Shown here piece after piece: positions 12,176 to 19,641 of a stretch of 26,669 nucleotides of DNA. This DNA is from Desulfobacterales bacterium. Lineage in GTDB: Bacteria; Desulfobacterota; Desulfobacteria; Desulfobacterales; UBA2174_A. Position 1 is the stretch's first letter; each line of letters opens with the position of its first letter. The translations under genes and the position numbers were made by a program. The notes below the pieces were generated by a model, which did no database searches, had not been told where the DNA came from, and worked only from the letters and a program-made list of their open reading frames with translations. Location: assembly GCA_025454075.1 (NCBI GenBank), contig JALOPD010000027.1, forward strand, positions 1 to 26,669. Direction: 5' to 3'.

Positions 12176-12309
12176 GGATGCCTCCCGGGAAAAAGTGCCT
12201 AAAGTGCCTAAATAGAGTGCCTATAGTGCCTAAGGTGAAAAGTGCCTAAAGTGCCTAAAATGCCTAAAGTGCCTAAAATTAAAGGAGTAAGAAGTCGCCT
12301 TAAACGGCT
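12176..12309 (-). repeat. Nonamer tandem-repeat spacer between trpG and trpD
   Basis: From about 12192 to 12278 the + strand is built of copies of AAAGTGCCT (AGGCACTTT in the message), at least eight of them, some with inserted bases (for example AAATAGAGTGCCT and AAAATGCCT). The rest of the spacer is AT-rich. The copies are direct with a 9-bp period and do not encode a plausible protein. Confidence 0.85.
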
Positions 12310-12894
12310 TCATACATAGAGCGTCTGATGGGTCATCTTCAGAAAGTTGCGCAGCAGCCGTTTGCCGACCGTGGTCATGATGGATTCGGGGTGGAACTGC
12401 AGGCCCTCGACGGGGTGGCTGCGGTGGCGGATGCCCATGATCTCCCCGTCGTCGGCCTCGGCCGTCACCTCCAGGCAGGCGGGCAGCGAGTCGCGCGCGA
12501 CGGCCAGCGAGTGGTAGCGCATGGCTTGGAACGGGCTCTGGATGCCCTGGAAGAGCTCCCGGCCGTCGGCCACGACCGGCGAGGTTTTGCCGTGCATCAG
12601 CCGCCGCGCCGCCACCACCCGGCCGCCGAAGGCCAGCGCAATGGCCTGGTGCCCCAGGCAGACGCCGAGGATCGGTATGCGGCCCGCAAAGCGCTGGATG
12701 GCGGGGACTGTGATGCCGGCGTCCTCCGGGCGGCCGGGACCCGGGGAGATGACCAGGCCGCGCGGGCCGAGGGCCTCGAGCTCCTCCAGCGTGAGGCTGC
12801 TGTTGCGGGCCACGCGCACCTCGGCGCCCATCTGCATCAGGTACTGGTAGAGGTTGTAGGTGAAGGAATCGAAATTGTCGATCATGACCAGCAT
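12310..12894 (-). CDS. trpG: Anthranilate synthase component II (glutamine amidotransferase)
   Basis: Releases ammonia from glutamine for TrpE. Class I amidotransferase of 194 aa. The nucleophile is C79 in GVCLGHQA, the partner His-Glu is in LQFHPES near the C-terminus, and PGPGRPEDAG (51-60) forms the oxyanion-side loop. ATG 12894 (MLVMIDNFDSF) is preferred over a TTG 18 nt upstream because GGGAGG lies 7 nt before it. The protein could also serve a p-aminobenzoate synthase, but its place between trpE and trpD points to tryptophan. Confidence 0.96.
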   Translation of the reverse strand: MLVMIDNFDSFTYNLYQYLMQMGAEVRVARNSSLTLEELEALGPRGLVISPGPGRPEDAGITVPAIQRFAGRIPILGVCLGHQAIALAFGGRVVAARRLMHGKTSPVVADGRELFQGIQSPFQAMRYHSLAVARDSLPACLEVTAEADDGEIMGIRHRSHPVEGLQFHPESIMTTVGKRLLRNFLKMTHQTLYV

Positions 12895-13065
12895 GGCGGG
12901 CCTCCCAGGCAAATGACTAAACTGCCTAAAATGAGCTAAATGGTCTAAAATCGGGTTGACGGTTTACCGGGCGTTTCATCTGCTCCCGGCTTCGGATTAA
13001 AGCCTAAAACCTGAAACTTAAAACCTCCACCGGCCCAAACACCAAGATACCCAAACATCCTTTCT
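12895..13065 (-). repeat. Repeat-rich spacer between trpE and trpG
   Basis: 171 nt without a gene. The part near trpG (about 12911-12951) repeats TTTAG-N4 units on the message strand, related to the nonamer of the trpG/trpD spacer. The part nearer trpE has AAACCT/AAAGCCT-like units. There is no clear terminator. Confidence 0.6.
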
Positions 13066-14541
13066 CTATAATCTCTTCTGCGCCGTAAGCTCCAAGGCCT
13101 TCTGAAACGCCTTGGCCTTGTTCACGGTTTCCACGCGTTCACGCTCCGGGTCGGAGTCGGCCACGATGCCGGCCCCGGCCTGCACGGTGAGTTTGCCGTC
13201 CATGATGGCGGCGGTGCGGATGGTGATCGCCATGTCCATGTTGCCGCTGAAGGACAGGTATCCCGCCGCGCCGCCGTAGGGCCCGCGGGGGGCGCCCTCC
13301 AGCGCGGCGATGATCTCCATGGCGCGCACCTTGGGCGCCCCCGAGAGCGTGCCCGCCGGGAAGGTGGCGGCGAGCAGGTCCCAGGCATCCAGCCCCGAGC
13401 GCAGGTCGCAGCGGATGTTGGACACCAGGTGCATCACGTGCGAGTAGCGTTCGACCACCATCAGGTCGGTCACCTGCACCGAGCCGATCTCGGCCACCCG
13501 CCCCAGGTCGTTGCGGCCGAGGTCGACCAGCATGAGGTGCTCGGCCCGCTCCTTTTCGTCTTTCAGCAGGTCGTCGGCCAGCCGGCGGTCCTCCTGCTCC
13601 GTGCGGCCCCGCGGCCGGGTGCCGGCGATGGGCCGCAGGGTAGCGATGCCGTTTTCGAGGCGCACCATGGTTTCCGGCGAAGAGCCGACCAGCACGGTGT
13701 CGTCCAGGTGCACGAAGAAGAGATAGGGCGACGGGTTGATGTGGCGCATGGCCCGGTAAAGCCGCCAGGGATCGGGGACCTGTTCGCTGGTGAAGGGCTG
13801 GGAGATCACCGCCTGGATCACGTCACCCGCCCGGATGTGCTCCTTGACGGCGGACACCCGGGCGCGGAAATCCTCCTCGGCCACCGTCGAAGCGAGGTCG
13901 CCGCCCCCGTCGGCGGCCACCGGGGCGCGCGGCATGGGGGCGGCGATTTTCTCCAGCACGCGCTCCAGGCGCTCGCCGGCCTCCACCCAGTCGCGCTCGG
14001 GGTTGCCGTTGGGAAACGTGAGCGCCGCCAGCAGGAGCGTGTGGCGCGCGTTGTCGAAGATCAGGACCGTCTCCGGGACCATGAAGCAGGCCAGCGGCTT
14101 GTCCGCGGGCCAGCGGTTCGGGATGGCTTCGAGGAAGGAGACCATCTCGTAGTTGAGATGCCCCACCAGCCCGCCCCAGAACCGGGGCAGGCCGAAGACG
14201 TCGGCCGGGCGGTAGGGGGAAAGCAGGCCGCGCAGCACCTGGAACGGGTTGCCGCCGTGCGGGATGCTGCGCCGCGCGCCGGCCTCCTCGATTTCCACCC
14301 GGTCGGCAAAGACCCGCACCATCAGGTGGGCGGAGAACCCGAGAAAACTGTAGCGCGCCCATCGCTCGCCGCCCTCGACGCTCTCCAGCAGGAAGATCGG
14401 GCCCTTGCCTTCGTAAAAGCGGCCGAGGAGCGACACCGGCGTCAGGGTGTCGGCGAGAATCTGGGTGCACACCGGCACCACGCGGTAGGCTTCGGCGAGC
14501 CGCAGGTACTGGGTCTTGTCGGGGAAACGGGAGAGAATCAT
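13066..14541 (-). CDS. trpE: Anthranilate synthase component I
   Basis: Converts chorismate plus ammonia to anthranilate, the committed step. 491 aa. The N-terminal regulatory part contains the LLES motif (PIFLLESVEGG), which in TrpE proteins binds tryptophan for feedback inhibition. The C-terminal chorismate-binding domain has the signatures PIAGTRPRG, DLGRNDLGRVA, HLVSNI, TFPAGTLSGAPKVRAMEII and QAGAGIVADSDPE. The start ATG follows GAAGGAGGAGG at good spacing. First structural gene of the operon, downstream of the leader and attenuator, so it is controlled by both attenuation and probable feedback. Confidence 0.97.
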   Translation of the reverse strand: MILSRFPDKTQYLRLAEAYRVVPVCTQILADTLTPVSLLGRFYEGKGPIFLLESVEGGERWARYSFLGFSAHLMVRVFADRVEIEEAGARRSIPHGGNPFQVLRGLLSPYRPADVFGLPRFWGGLVGHLNYEMVSFLEAIPNRWPADKPLACFMVPETVLIFDNARHTLLLAALTFPNGNPERDWVEAGERLERVLEKIAAPMPRAPVAADGGGDLASTVAEEDFRARVSAVKEHIRAGDVIQAVISQPFTSEQVPDPWRLYRAMRHINPSPYLFFVHLDDTVLVGSSPETMVRLENGIATLRPIAGTRPRGRTEQEDRRLADDLLKDEKERAEHLMLVDLGRNDLGRVAEIGSVQVTDLMVVERYSHVMHLVSNIRCDLRSGLDAWDLLAATFPAGTLSGAPKVRAMEIIAALEGAPRGPYGGAAGYLSFSGNMDMAITIRTAAIMDGKLTVQAGAGIVADSDPERERVETVNKAKAFQKALELTAQKRL

Positions 14542-14588
14542 GCTACCTCCTCCTTCTTCGGAATGATCCGCATGTGGAGCCGCAAATC

Positions 14589-14623
14589 AAAAAGGCTGCG
14601 GGGGTTCCGCCCGCAGCCTTTTT
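14589..14623 (-). terminator. trp attenuator terminator
   Basis: A 14-bp perfect stem (AAAAAGGCTGCGGG / CCCGCAGCCTTTTT on the message) closes a 7-nt loop and ends in T5 on the - strand, about 48 nt before trpE and about 80 nt after the leader-peptide stop. Placement after a Trp-rich leader identifies it as an attenuator and not a plain terminator. Upstream CCTTTTT (14633-14639) and AGCCT (14645-14649) can pair with its 5' arm as parts of an antiterminator. Confidence 0.9.
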
Positions 14624-14704
14624 CGGAAATAAAAAAAGGAACGCAGGCTTTCTGGAGTTGCCCACGATCCTTTGTTTCAGTTCAGTTTTTGCCGGTCGCG
14701 CAGG

Positions 14705-14776
14705 CTACCCCGTGGGATTGGCCCGCCACCACCATGAACAGCGTTTGAGTTTTGTGTGAGAAGGTATCCGTTTCAT
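14705..14776 (-). CDS. trpL: trp leader peptide
   Basis: A 23-residue peptide beginning MKRIPSHTK and ending in PTG before TAG. Residues 15-17 are three consecutive Trp codons (14726-14734). Ribosome stalling there at low charged tRNA-Trp would keep segment 1 (CCCACG, within the last codons, 14711-14716) from pairing with segment 2 (CGTGGG in the message, 14661-14666), allowing the antiterminator to form. The ribosome binding site is weak (GTGGA). It was too short for routine gene finding but position, Trp run and attenuator agree. Confidence 0.9.
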   Translation of the reverse strand: MKRIPSHTKLKRCSWWWRANPTG

Positions 14777-14798
14777 TTTGATTTCCACGTTGGCGCTT

Positions 14799-14826
14799 AG
14801 CTTACCGCTTTTAACCGGCCTGTCAA
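14799..14826 (-). promoter_or_regulatory. trp operon promoter
   Basis: On the - strand TTGACA (14821-14826, perfect -35) is followed after 16 bp by TAAGCT (14799-14804, weak -10). Transcription would start near 14792, giving a leader of about 16 nt before trpL. No palindromic operator for a Trp repressor is evident. Confidence 0.6.
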
Positions 14827-14857
14827 CATTTTTTTAGCGGGCACCCCGCTCCGCCTC

Positions 14858-14903
14858 TGCGTGAGATGATGGTATTGGATATATTTACTTGCCGGAGTAA
14901 TAA
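14858..14903 (+). repeat. Dispersed 46-bp promoter-like repeat, copy 1
   Basis: Starts TGCGTGAGATG and ends GCCGGAGTAATAA. It aligns with 19564-19609 at about 37 of 46 positions. It contains TTGGAT (14875-14880), 17 bp, and TAATAA (14898-14903), a -35/-10 layout shared in the second copy. No + strand gene follows; it points into the 3' end of the chemoreceptor gene. Confidence 0.6.
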
Positions 14904-14914
14904 AACAAGGGGTT

Positions 14915-14940
14915 CCGGTGAAGCGCCGGTGCTTCACCGG
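14915..14940 (-). terminator. Hairpin after the chemoreceptor gene, possible terminator
   Basis: A 10-bp perfect stem (CCGGTGAAGC / GCTTCACCGG) with a 6-nt loop lies 18 nt past the chemoreceptor stop. The following - strand bases are only moderately T-rich (TTGTTTTATT after a short gap), so termination would be imperfect. It would separate this cluster from the trp promoter. Confidence 0.5.
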
Positions 14941-14958
14941 ACAAACGGGCCGGGCTCC

Positions 14959-16524
14959 TTAATCCGATGCGCTCTCGCATTCGCCCGGGGATGCGGTCGG
15001 CGTGATGGAATGCCGCGCCGTTTTTTTATCCGTCCCGGGCGGTGGCGACGACTCCACCCGGAACTGGCCAGCGGAGGCCGCCAGCTCTTCGGCGGTGGCG
15101 GCGTAATTCTGGGTGGCCTTGTCCATCTCGCCGACGGCCTTGTTGATCTGTTCGATCCCCAGGGCCTGCTCCTTGGAGGCCGCCGCGATGGCTGCCACCA
15201 GCTCGGCGGTCTTATCCATCGTGCCTACCACCTCTGAAAACGCCTTGGAGGTCTGGGTGACGAAGGCGCATCCCTCGCCGACGTTCATCGTGGTCCCGGA
15301 AATAAGGTCGGAGGTGTTTTTGGCCGCCTCGGCGGCGCGCATGGCCAGGGACCGGACTTCATTGGCCACCACCGCAAAGCCGGCCCCGGCGCTGCCGGCC
15401 CGCGCGGCTTCCACCGCCGCATTCAGGGCGAGGAGGTTGGTCTGGAAGGCGATCTCGTCGATGGTCTTGATGATCTTCGATGTCTCTTCGCTGGCCCTGG
15501 AAATTTTTTCCATGGACCCGGTCAGCTGGGACATCGACCGGTTGGCCTGGGTCGCCACGTTTTTGGCCGTGGTCATCAGCCGGTCGGCCGCCTGGGCGTC
15601 CTGTGCGTTGCGCTGCGTCATGGAGGCCATCTCCTCGAGGGACGCACTGGTCTCCTCCAAAGCGGACGCCTGCTCGGTGGCCGAGGAGGACAAATGGTTC
15701 GAGGCGGCGGCGATCTCGCCGATCATCTCGCGCAAGTTCTGGTTGACCAGGTTCATGCGCGCGGTCATGTGGCTGATCTCGGTGCGGCCGCGCACCTTGA
15801 GCGAGTGGCTCAGGTCGCCGCCGCGCATCCTCCCGGCAAGCTCCAGCAATCCCTGCATGGGCCGGTTGACCAGGCGTTGGAAGAGAAAATAGATGGCGAG
15901 GATCAGAGCCAGGCTGCCGACCGTGCCGATCAGGATGCTCTGGTTGCGGGACGAGCGCGCGATCTGGACCGCGGTTTCGACCGAGGTGCGCACGTGCAGG
16001 CCTCCCAGGACCTTGCGGGAGCTGCCGTGGCAGTGGTGGCAGCCGGCCTCGTTCAATATCGGTTTGAAGATGCTGATGTGCGCCGCTCCTCTGATCTCCT
16101 CATCGAAGAGCTCCCCGGCGTCCTTGCCGTCGGTGAGCATACGGTGCGCGGCCGCGGCCGCTGCCGGGCTGGTGAGGAACGCGTCCAGTTCCTTGCCGGC
16201 GGCTTCCGGGATCGTGCTGAAGGTGATGCCGCGGTTGAAATCGAAAATGGAGGCGTCCAACGACGGCACCTTTTCCTTGAGCTGACGCAGCTGCTGAACC
16301 ACATCCTGGTTGCGCCCCGCACCCAGGGCGTCGAAAACGGCGCCCTCGATGGCGGCGGTCAGCATGTGGCTGCTGAGCCGGCTCTGCTCGTGGAGCGATG
16401 CATCCTGCGAGCGGATGTTGAAGCCGATCGCGGCGCCGAAGGCGGCCACCAGGATCAGGGTCAGAATGCCGACAACCTGCATCCACAACCTTTCGCGAAA
16501 AAGGATGATCGGGTTGATTTTCAT
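14959..16524 (-). CDS. Methyl-accepting chemotaxis protein with periplasmic c-type heme domain
   Basis: Membrane chemoreceptor of 521 aa, likely a redox or gas sensor signalling to CheA/CheW. TM1 is at about 16-36. The periplasmic domain (about 37-195) has a heme-c motif CHHCH (162-166) in [10 protein letters not shown], resembling the Tll0287-like/DUF3365 heme domains and, by analogy, DcrA of Desulfovibrio. TM2 is at about 196-216, HAMP about 217-270, and the coiled-coil signalling domain about 280-490 with the conserved hairpin tip around [20 protein letters not shown] (358-377). There is no C-terminal xWxxF tether; the tail is Ser/Pro-rich. ATG 16524 is chosen (GAGG upstream); the long upstream open frame is a shadow of the cytochrome gene. 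It starts 29 nt after the cytochrome stop. Confidence 0.93.
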   Translation of the reverse strand: MKINPIILFRERLWMQVVGILTLILVAAFGAAIGFNIRSQDASLHEQSRLSSHMLTAAIEGAVFDALGAGRNQDVVQQLRQLKEKVPSLDASIFDFNRGITFSTIPEAAGKELDAFLTSPAAAAAAHRMLTDGKDAGELFDEEIRGAAHISIFKPILNEAGCHHCHGSSRKVLGGLHVRTSVETAVQIARSSRNQSILIGTVGSLALILAIYFLFQRLVNRPMQGLLELAGRMRGGDLSHSLKVRGRTEISHMTARMNLVNQNLREMIGEIAAASNHLSSSATEQASALEETSASLEEMASMTQRNAQDAQAADRLMTTAKNVATQANRSMSQLTGSMEKISRASEETSKIIKTIDEIAFQTNLLALNAAVEAARAGSAGAGFAVVANEVRSLAMRAAEAAKNTSDLISGTTMNVGEGCAFVTQTSKAFSEVVGTMDKTAELVAAIAAASKEQALGIEQINKAVGEMDKATQNYAATAEELAASAGQFRVESSPPPGTDKKTARHSITPTASPGECESASD

Positions 16525-16553
16525 TGTGGGGGCCTCATGGTTTTTTTCGCCGA

Positions 16554-17027
16554 TCAATGCGCACCGGCGTACAAAATGGGTTTGAAACCGAAGGCGGCCA
16601 CTCGATCGGGGTTGTGGCACTTGCCGCACACCTGCAGGGAAACCTTGACGCTCAGGTCGGCCGGGTCGCCGCTTTCGGCGTGGAGGCTGCCGGGACCGTG
16701 GCAGACCTCGCAGCCCGGATTCTTCAACCCGGGGGTCTCCTCGGCGGAGGTGAACCCGCCGGGCTCCCCGTAGCCGGTCGTGTGACACTTGAAGCAGTCC
16801 CTGAATTCGGAAGGGGTCAGCTTTTTCTGCATCTTTTGGATGCTGCCGAAGGACTTGGCTTTCTTGGAGTTGGCCATGAAACTGCCGTACTGGGCATCGT
16901 GGCAGCCCCGGCAGGTTTCCGAGCCGACGTAAGCGGCCTTGCTTTTCTCGGCTCCGGCGTGAAAGGCAGATGCCAGCAGGCCGATCGCGATCAGCGCGAT
17001 CCACCCAAAGCGAATGGACGTGGACAT
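16554..17027 (-). CDS. Tetraheme cytochrome c, c554-like
   Basis: Exported multiheme cytochrome of 157 aa. A signal peptide (charged start, hydrophobic 8-22, cleavage near AFHAGA) precedes four CxxCH motifs: CRGCH (39-43), CFKCH (78-82), CEVCH (106-110) and CGKCH (134-138). Spacing and the CHGPGSLH segment fit the cytochrome c554 family. ATG 17027 is preferred over ATG 17036 because GGAGG lies 9 nt before the former and touches the latter. It is co-directional and close to the heme chemoreceptor, so it may deliver electrons to or share a signal with that sensor; this is inference. Small electron carrier in the periplasm. Confidence 0.93.
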   Translation of the reverse strand: MSTSIRFGWIALIAIGLLASAFHAGAEKSKAAYVGSETCRGCHDAQYGSFMANSKKAKSFGSIQKMQKKLTPSEFRDCFKCHTTGYGEPGGFTSAEETPGLKNPGCEVCHGPGSLHAESGDPADLSVKVSLQVCGKCHNPDRVAAFGFKPILYAGAH

Positions 17028-17097
17028 GGGCAACATCCTCCGATCTTCAGAACATGTCTCTTCACACCGGGTTCCGGCGTCATTTTTGGGGAATCAT

Positions 17098-17463
17098 TCA
17101 GGGCAACAATTCGGTCACATAGCCGTCGAGGGATTCCAACCCGAACGGCTTGACCAGCAGCCGGTCGGCATGCGCTTCCGATGCCAGTGCGGCCGGGTGC
17201 TCCCCCCAGCCGGTCATGGCGATGATGGGGGTTTTCGGATACCTTTTCTTGACGGTTGAAATCAACTCGACACCGCTCAACTCGGGCATCACCAAGTCGG
17301 TTATCACCAGGTCCACGCCGTCTTCGCTTCGATCCATTTCCGCCAGGCCTTCCGCCCCGTTGCAGGCCGTGAAAATTTCATATTTCCGGTCAAGAAAAAC
17401 CTTCAAGGCCGCGACAATGTGTTCGTTGTCGTCGATGATGAGAATCCGCCGCCTCTTTCCCAT
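17098..17463 (-). CDS. Single-domain response regulator (CheY-like receiver)
   Basis: A 121-aa receiver domain without an output domain. Acidic pair D11-D12 (ILIIDDNE), phosphoacceptor D56 (VITDLVMP), switch threonine T84 (MTGWG) and lysine K105 (VKPFG) are all in place. ATG 17463 (MGKRRR) is preferred over a TTG 33 nt upstream because GAGGG is just before it. It lies 70 nt upstream of the tetraheme cytochrome and the chemoreceptor, on the same strand, so the three genes probably form one unit. Its kinase is not in the window. Confidence 0.93.
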   Translation of the reverse strand: MGKRRRILIIDDNEHIVAALKVFLDRKYEIFTACNGAEGLAEMDRSEDGVDLVITDLVMPELSGVELISTVKKRYPKTPIIAMTGWGEHPAALASEAHADRLLVKPFGLESLDGYVTELLP

Positions 17464-17773
17464 GGCATCCCTCAAGTTGGGTCCCTGGATGTCCAATCGG
17501 CATTTTCTAAAAAAGCTTGAGAGAATTGCTGAGGCGCGCCCGGCATGCGTTTGGGCCCCACGTTGGGTTTCGATGCCGAGAATGGAGCTTGTTGGCCCTC
17601 TCGAATCCGGGTGCGGTTATGCGGGGTGGGGCATCGATCCGATGGCGGCCCGAAAGTGGGGGGCTCGAAAGAAGGGCAGGGGTGAGACAGAAAGTTGCCG
17701 GCGTCATGCGGTGCGGCAACCTTGCGGGCGCCGTGAGCTTTTCACAACCTTGCGGGTTTCCGAAGGGCCGTGG
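17464..17773. other. Intergenic region with a weak hairpin
   Basis: 310 nt between the receiver gene and the ATPase gene, both on the - strand. A 7-bp stem GTTGCCG (17694-17700) / CGGCAAC (17714-17720) followed by TTTCTGTC on the - strand may be a weak terminator for the ATPase gene. The promoter for the sensory cluster must lie here, but no clear -35/-10 pair stands out. Confidence 0.4.
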
Positions 17774-19459
17774 TTATCTCCCCCCTCCGGTTTCAAGACG
17801 GATCTCCCCCCACGACTCGCTTTTGGCATTTTGGGGCGGCTGAGTTCCCGCAGGCAGACCCGCGGGAAGGTTTCCAGAAACCGTCAGCCTCGCTCCGAGA
17901 CCTCGGCTGGCGAAAAAAGATTTTACGCCGTTGGTGCGCAGGGCCGACAGCTTGCCGTGGTAACCTTTTCCTGCTTTTGAGCCGGGAAACGAGCTCAGCG
18001 TTATTCGTGAACCCGGGAGGGTCGATAGAAGCTGCGACACATGCGCCAGGACATCGAACGACGTGTTTTCGAGCTCAGCGGAGCCCGGCTTGAAAAAGAT
18101 GTAAAACCGCTGTACGCTATGTTCATTGTTCTGTGTCGCTGGAACCATTTCAGGACCGGTGGCTTTCGAAGTTTCAGGCATCCCACTCGTCGCTTTGTCT
18201 TCTTCGTGCTCTGCCGATTCGATTTTCTCGACCGGCATCTTCTCCCAAGGGTCTCTTTTCCGCTCGACAGCAACCGGTCGATCGATCGCGTCCTTCAGCG
18301 ATGCGGCCGCTTCCATACCCTCTGCAGATGCGCCGGCCGAGTCGCTGCTCGGGAGCGCGGAGGGCTTGCGGGCAGCCTTCTCCTCTGAGGGTTCGGGTGT
18401 TGGCTCCCCCAGGGGGGGTGGCGGCGTCGGCATTCGGCCGCTTAAGGGTTGGTCGCTGGCCGCGTCCGGCTCGCGGAGCCGGGCGTCCTCCTTGAGGACG
18501 GAGGAAAGCGACAGGTAGACCAGAAGGACAAGTGTGACGGCAGCAGCCGCTATCAGCCAGCGGAGGGGTTTTTTCGAGAGGTTCGCTGCGGGACCAGGCG
18601 CTTTGGGTGCTGCGGGGATTTCAAGAGCCTCTTCGGCGGCCGGGACGGAAACGCCGAGGGGTACGTCAAGCTCGCCGGCGCATTCGCGGATGGTCTCCGG
18701 CCCTATTTTTTCCTGTTCCCTTATGTACCCGGTCAACAAGGCCCGGTCGCAGATGATGTTGATCAGCCGCGGGGTTCCGCCCGACAACCGGTGGATTTCC
18801 CAGGCGGCTTCAGGGCTGAAAAGGTCTCTTTCAGACCCGGCGATCTTGAGCCGGTGTCGGATGTATGCCAGTGTTTCCCGGGCGTCCAGAGGGGAAAGGC
18901 GATAGCTGACGGCAATCCGCTGGCGGGTCGCCTGGTTGCGCTCGTCCATCAGCAGCCGCTCGAACTCCCCCTGCCCGACGAAGAAGATGTTGACCGGGTT
19001 TTTGTTTTCGAAGTCGATGTTGGAAAGGACCCGGATCTCGTCAAGCAGCTCATGGCTGAGCCGATGGGCCTCATCGATGATGACAAGCAGCTGTTGGTGC
19101 AACGCGTATGTGACATACAGGAACTTCTTGAATCGGGCTAAAAAGTCGGCTTTCCCCTCGAAACGACCGCCGATTTTGAATTCCGAGGAAAGGATCCGGT
19201 ACAGGTCAGAAGTTTCAATGCCGGGGTCCTGAATGAAGGCCACTCGGATATGCGGGGGCAGGCCCTTTCTGAGCTGATGGATCAGGACGGTTTTCCCCGT
19301 GCCGGCATCCCCGATCAGGAGAAGGAACCTCTTGTTTTCCCGAATGGCATACTGGAGTGTCGAAAGCCCTTCCAGGTGCTTTTCACCCAACCATAGAAAT
19401 TCAGGGTCGGGTTCGACCTTGAAGGGGCTCAGCCTCAGGTTGTAATAAGGGCGGTACAT
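17774..19459 (-). CDS. ExeA/GspA-like AAA ATPase with C-terminal OmpA-like domain
   Basis: Inner-membrane ATPase of 561 aa. It starts with the ExeA-type motif MYRPYYNLRLSPFKVEPDP. The AAA domain has Walker A GDAGTGKT (50-57) and Walker B LLVIIDEAH (124-132), then a lid domain with GGTPRLINIICD. A single membrane helix at about 300-322 follows. A Pro/Glu/Ala-rich linker runs to about 450, and the periplasmic C-terminus (about 451-535) is OmpA-like: YIFFKPGSAEL and LSALRTNGVKSFFASRG. The usual GHTD segment is replaced by SSFPGS, so peptidoglycan binding may be weakened. ExeA proteins normally end in a PG_binding_1 domain and help secretins cross peptidoglycan; here the module differs. The start at 19459 is preferred over 19543, which lies inside the promoter. 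Confidence 0.88.
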   Translation of the reverse strand: MYRPYYNLRLSPFKVEPDPEFLWLGEKHLEGLSTLQYAIRENKRFLLLIGDAGTGKTVLIHQLRKGLPPHIRVAFIQDPGIETSDLYRILSSEFKIGGRFEGKADFLARFKKFLYVTYALHQQLLVIIDEAHRLSHELLDEIRVLSNIDFENKNPVNIFFVGQGEFERLLMDERNQATRQRIAVSYRLSPLDARETLAYIRHRLKIAGSERDLFSPEAAWEIHRLSGGTPRLINIICDRALLTGYIREQEKIGPETIRECAGELDVPLGVSVPAAEEALEIPAAPKAPGPAANLSKKPLRWLIAAAAVTLVLLVYLSLSSVLKEDARLREPDAASDQPLSGRMPTPPPPLGEPTPEPSEEKAARKPSALPSSDSAGASAEGMEAAASLKDAIDRPVAVERKRDPWEKMPVEKIESAEHEEDKATSGMPETSKATGPEMVPATQNNEHSVQRFYIFFKPGSAELENTSFDVLAHVSQLLSTLPGSRITLSSFPGSKAGKGYHGKLSALRTNGVKSFFASRGLGARLTVSGNLPAGLPAGTQPPQNAKSESWGEIRLETGGGR

Positions 19460-19527
19460 GGCGTTGGCCTGGTTGACGCGGCATCGGTTGCGTTCGTTAA
19501 GAACGACCGCAGTGGAAGGGTATTCTA

Positions 19528-19556
19528 ATTTGATACCTTCCATTAGACATTGTCAA
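19528..19556 (-). promoter_or_regulatory. Promoter of the ExeA-like gene
   Basis: TTGACA (19551-19556, perfect -35), 17-bp spacer and TCAAAT (19528-19533). The predicted start near 19521 leaves about 60 nt of leader before ATG 19459. It is back to back with the lipoprotein promoter. Confidence 0.6.
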
Positions 19557-19563
19557 ACCCTTT

Positions 19564-19609
19564 TGCGTGAGATGTTGGAATTTGGCATGTTTGATTGCCG
19601 GAGCAATAA
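19564..19609 (+). repeat. Dispersed 46-bp promoter-like repeat, copy 2
   Basis: Begins TGCGTGAGATG and ends GCCGGAGCAATAA, about 80 percent identical to 14858-14903. It contains the -35 and most of the -10 of the lipoprotein promoter, which suggests that the repeat is a conserved promoter or regulator site and not random similarity. Confidence 0.6.
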
Positions 19610-19610
19610 T
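19582..19610 (+). promoter_or_regulatory. Promoter of the OmpA-type lipoprotein gene
   Basis: TTGGCA (19582-19587), 17-bp spacer, AATAAT (19605-19610); both hexamers match consensus at 5/6. The start near 19617 gives a short leader carrying GGAGG at 19632-19636. Confidence 0.65.
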
Positions 19611-19641
19611 AGGCTCAGGCATCGGTTTGTTGGAGGCCGGA

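Noticed and set aside
12192..12278. CRISPR array
   Set aside because: Nine-bp direct units with no unique spacers of constant length and no cas genes; a simple tandem repeat.
14834..14851. AGCGGG/CCCGCT hairpin next to a T run, as terminator
   Set aside because: The T run precedes the stem on the + strand and becomes an A run after it on the - strand, so it cannot act as an intrinsic terminator in either direction; it also abuts the trp promoter.
16525..17004. 160-residue N-terminal extension of the chemoreceptor
   Set aside because: This is the cytochrome gene read in another frame; MKINPI at 16524 has a ribosome binding site and a normal first membrane helix.
19460..19543. 28-residue N-terminal extension of the ExeA-like ATPase
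   Set aside because: It overlaps the predicted -10 region and has no ribosome binding site; ExeA-type proteins start at MYRPYY.
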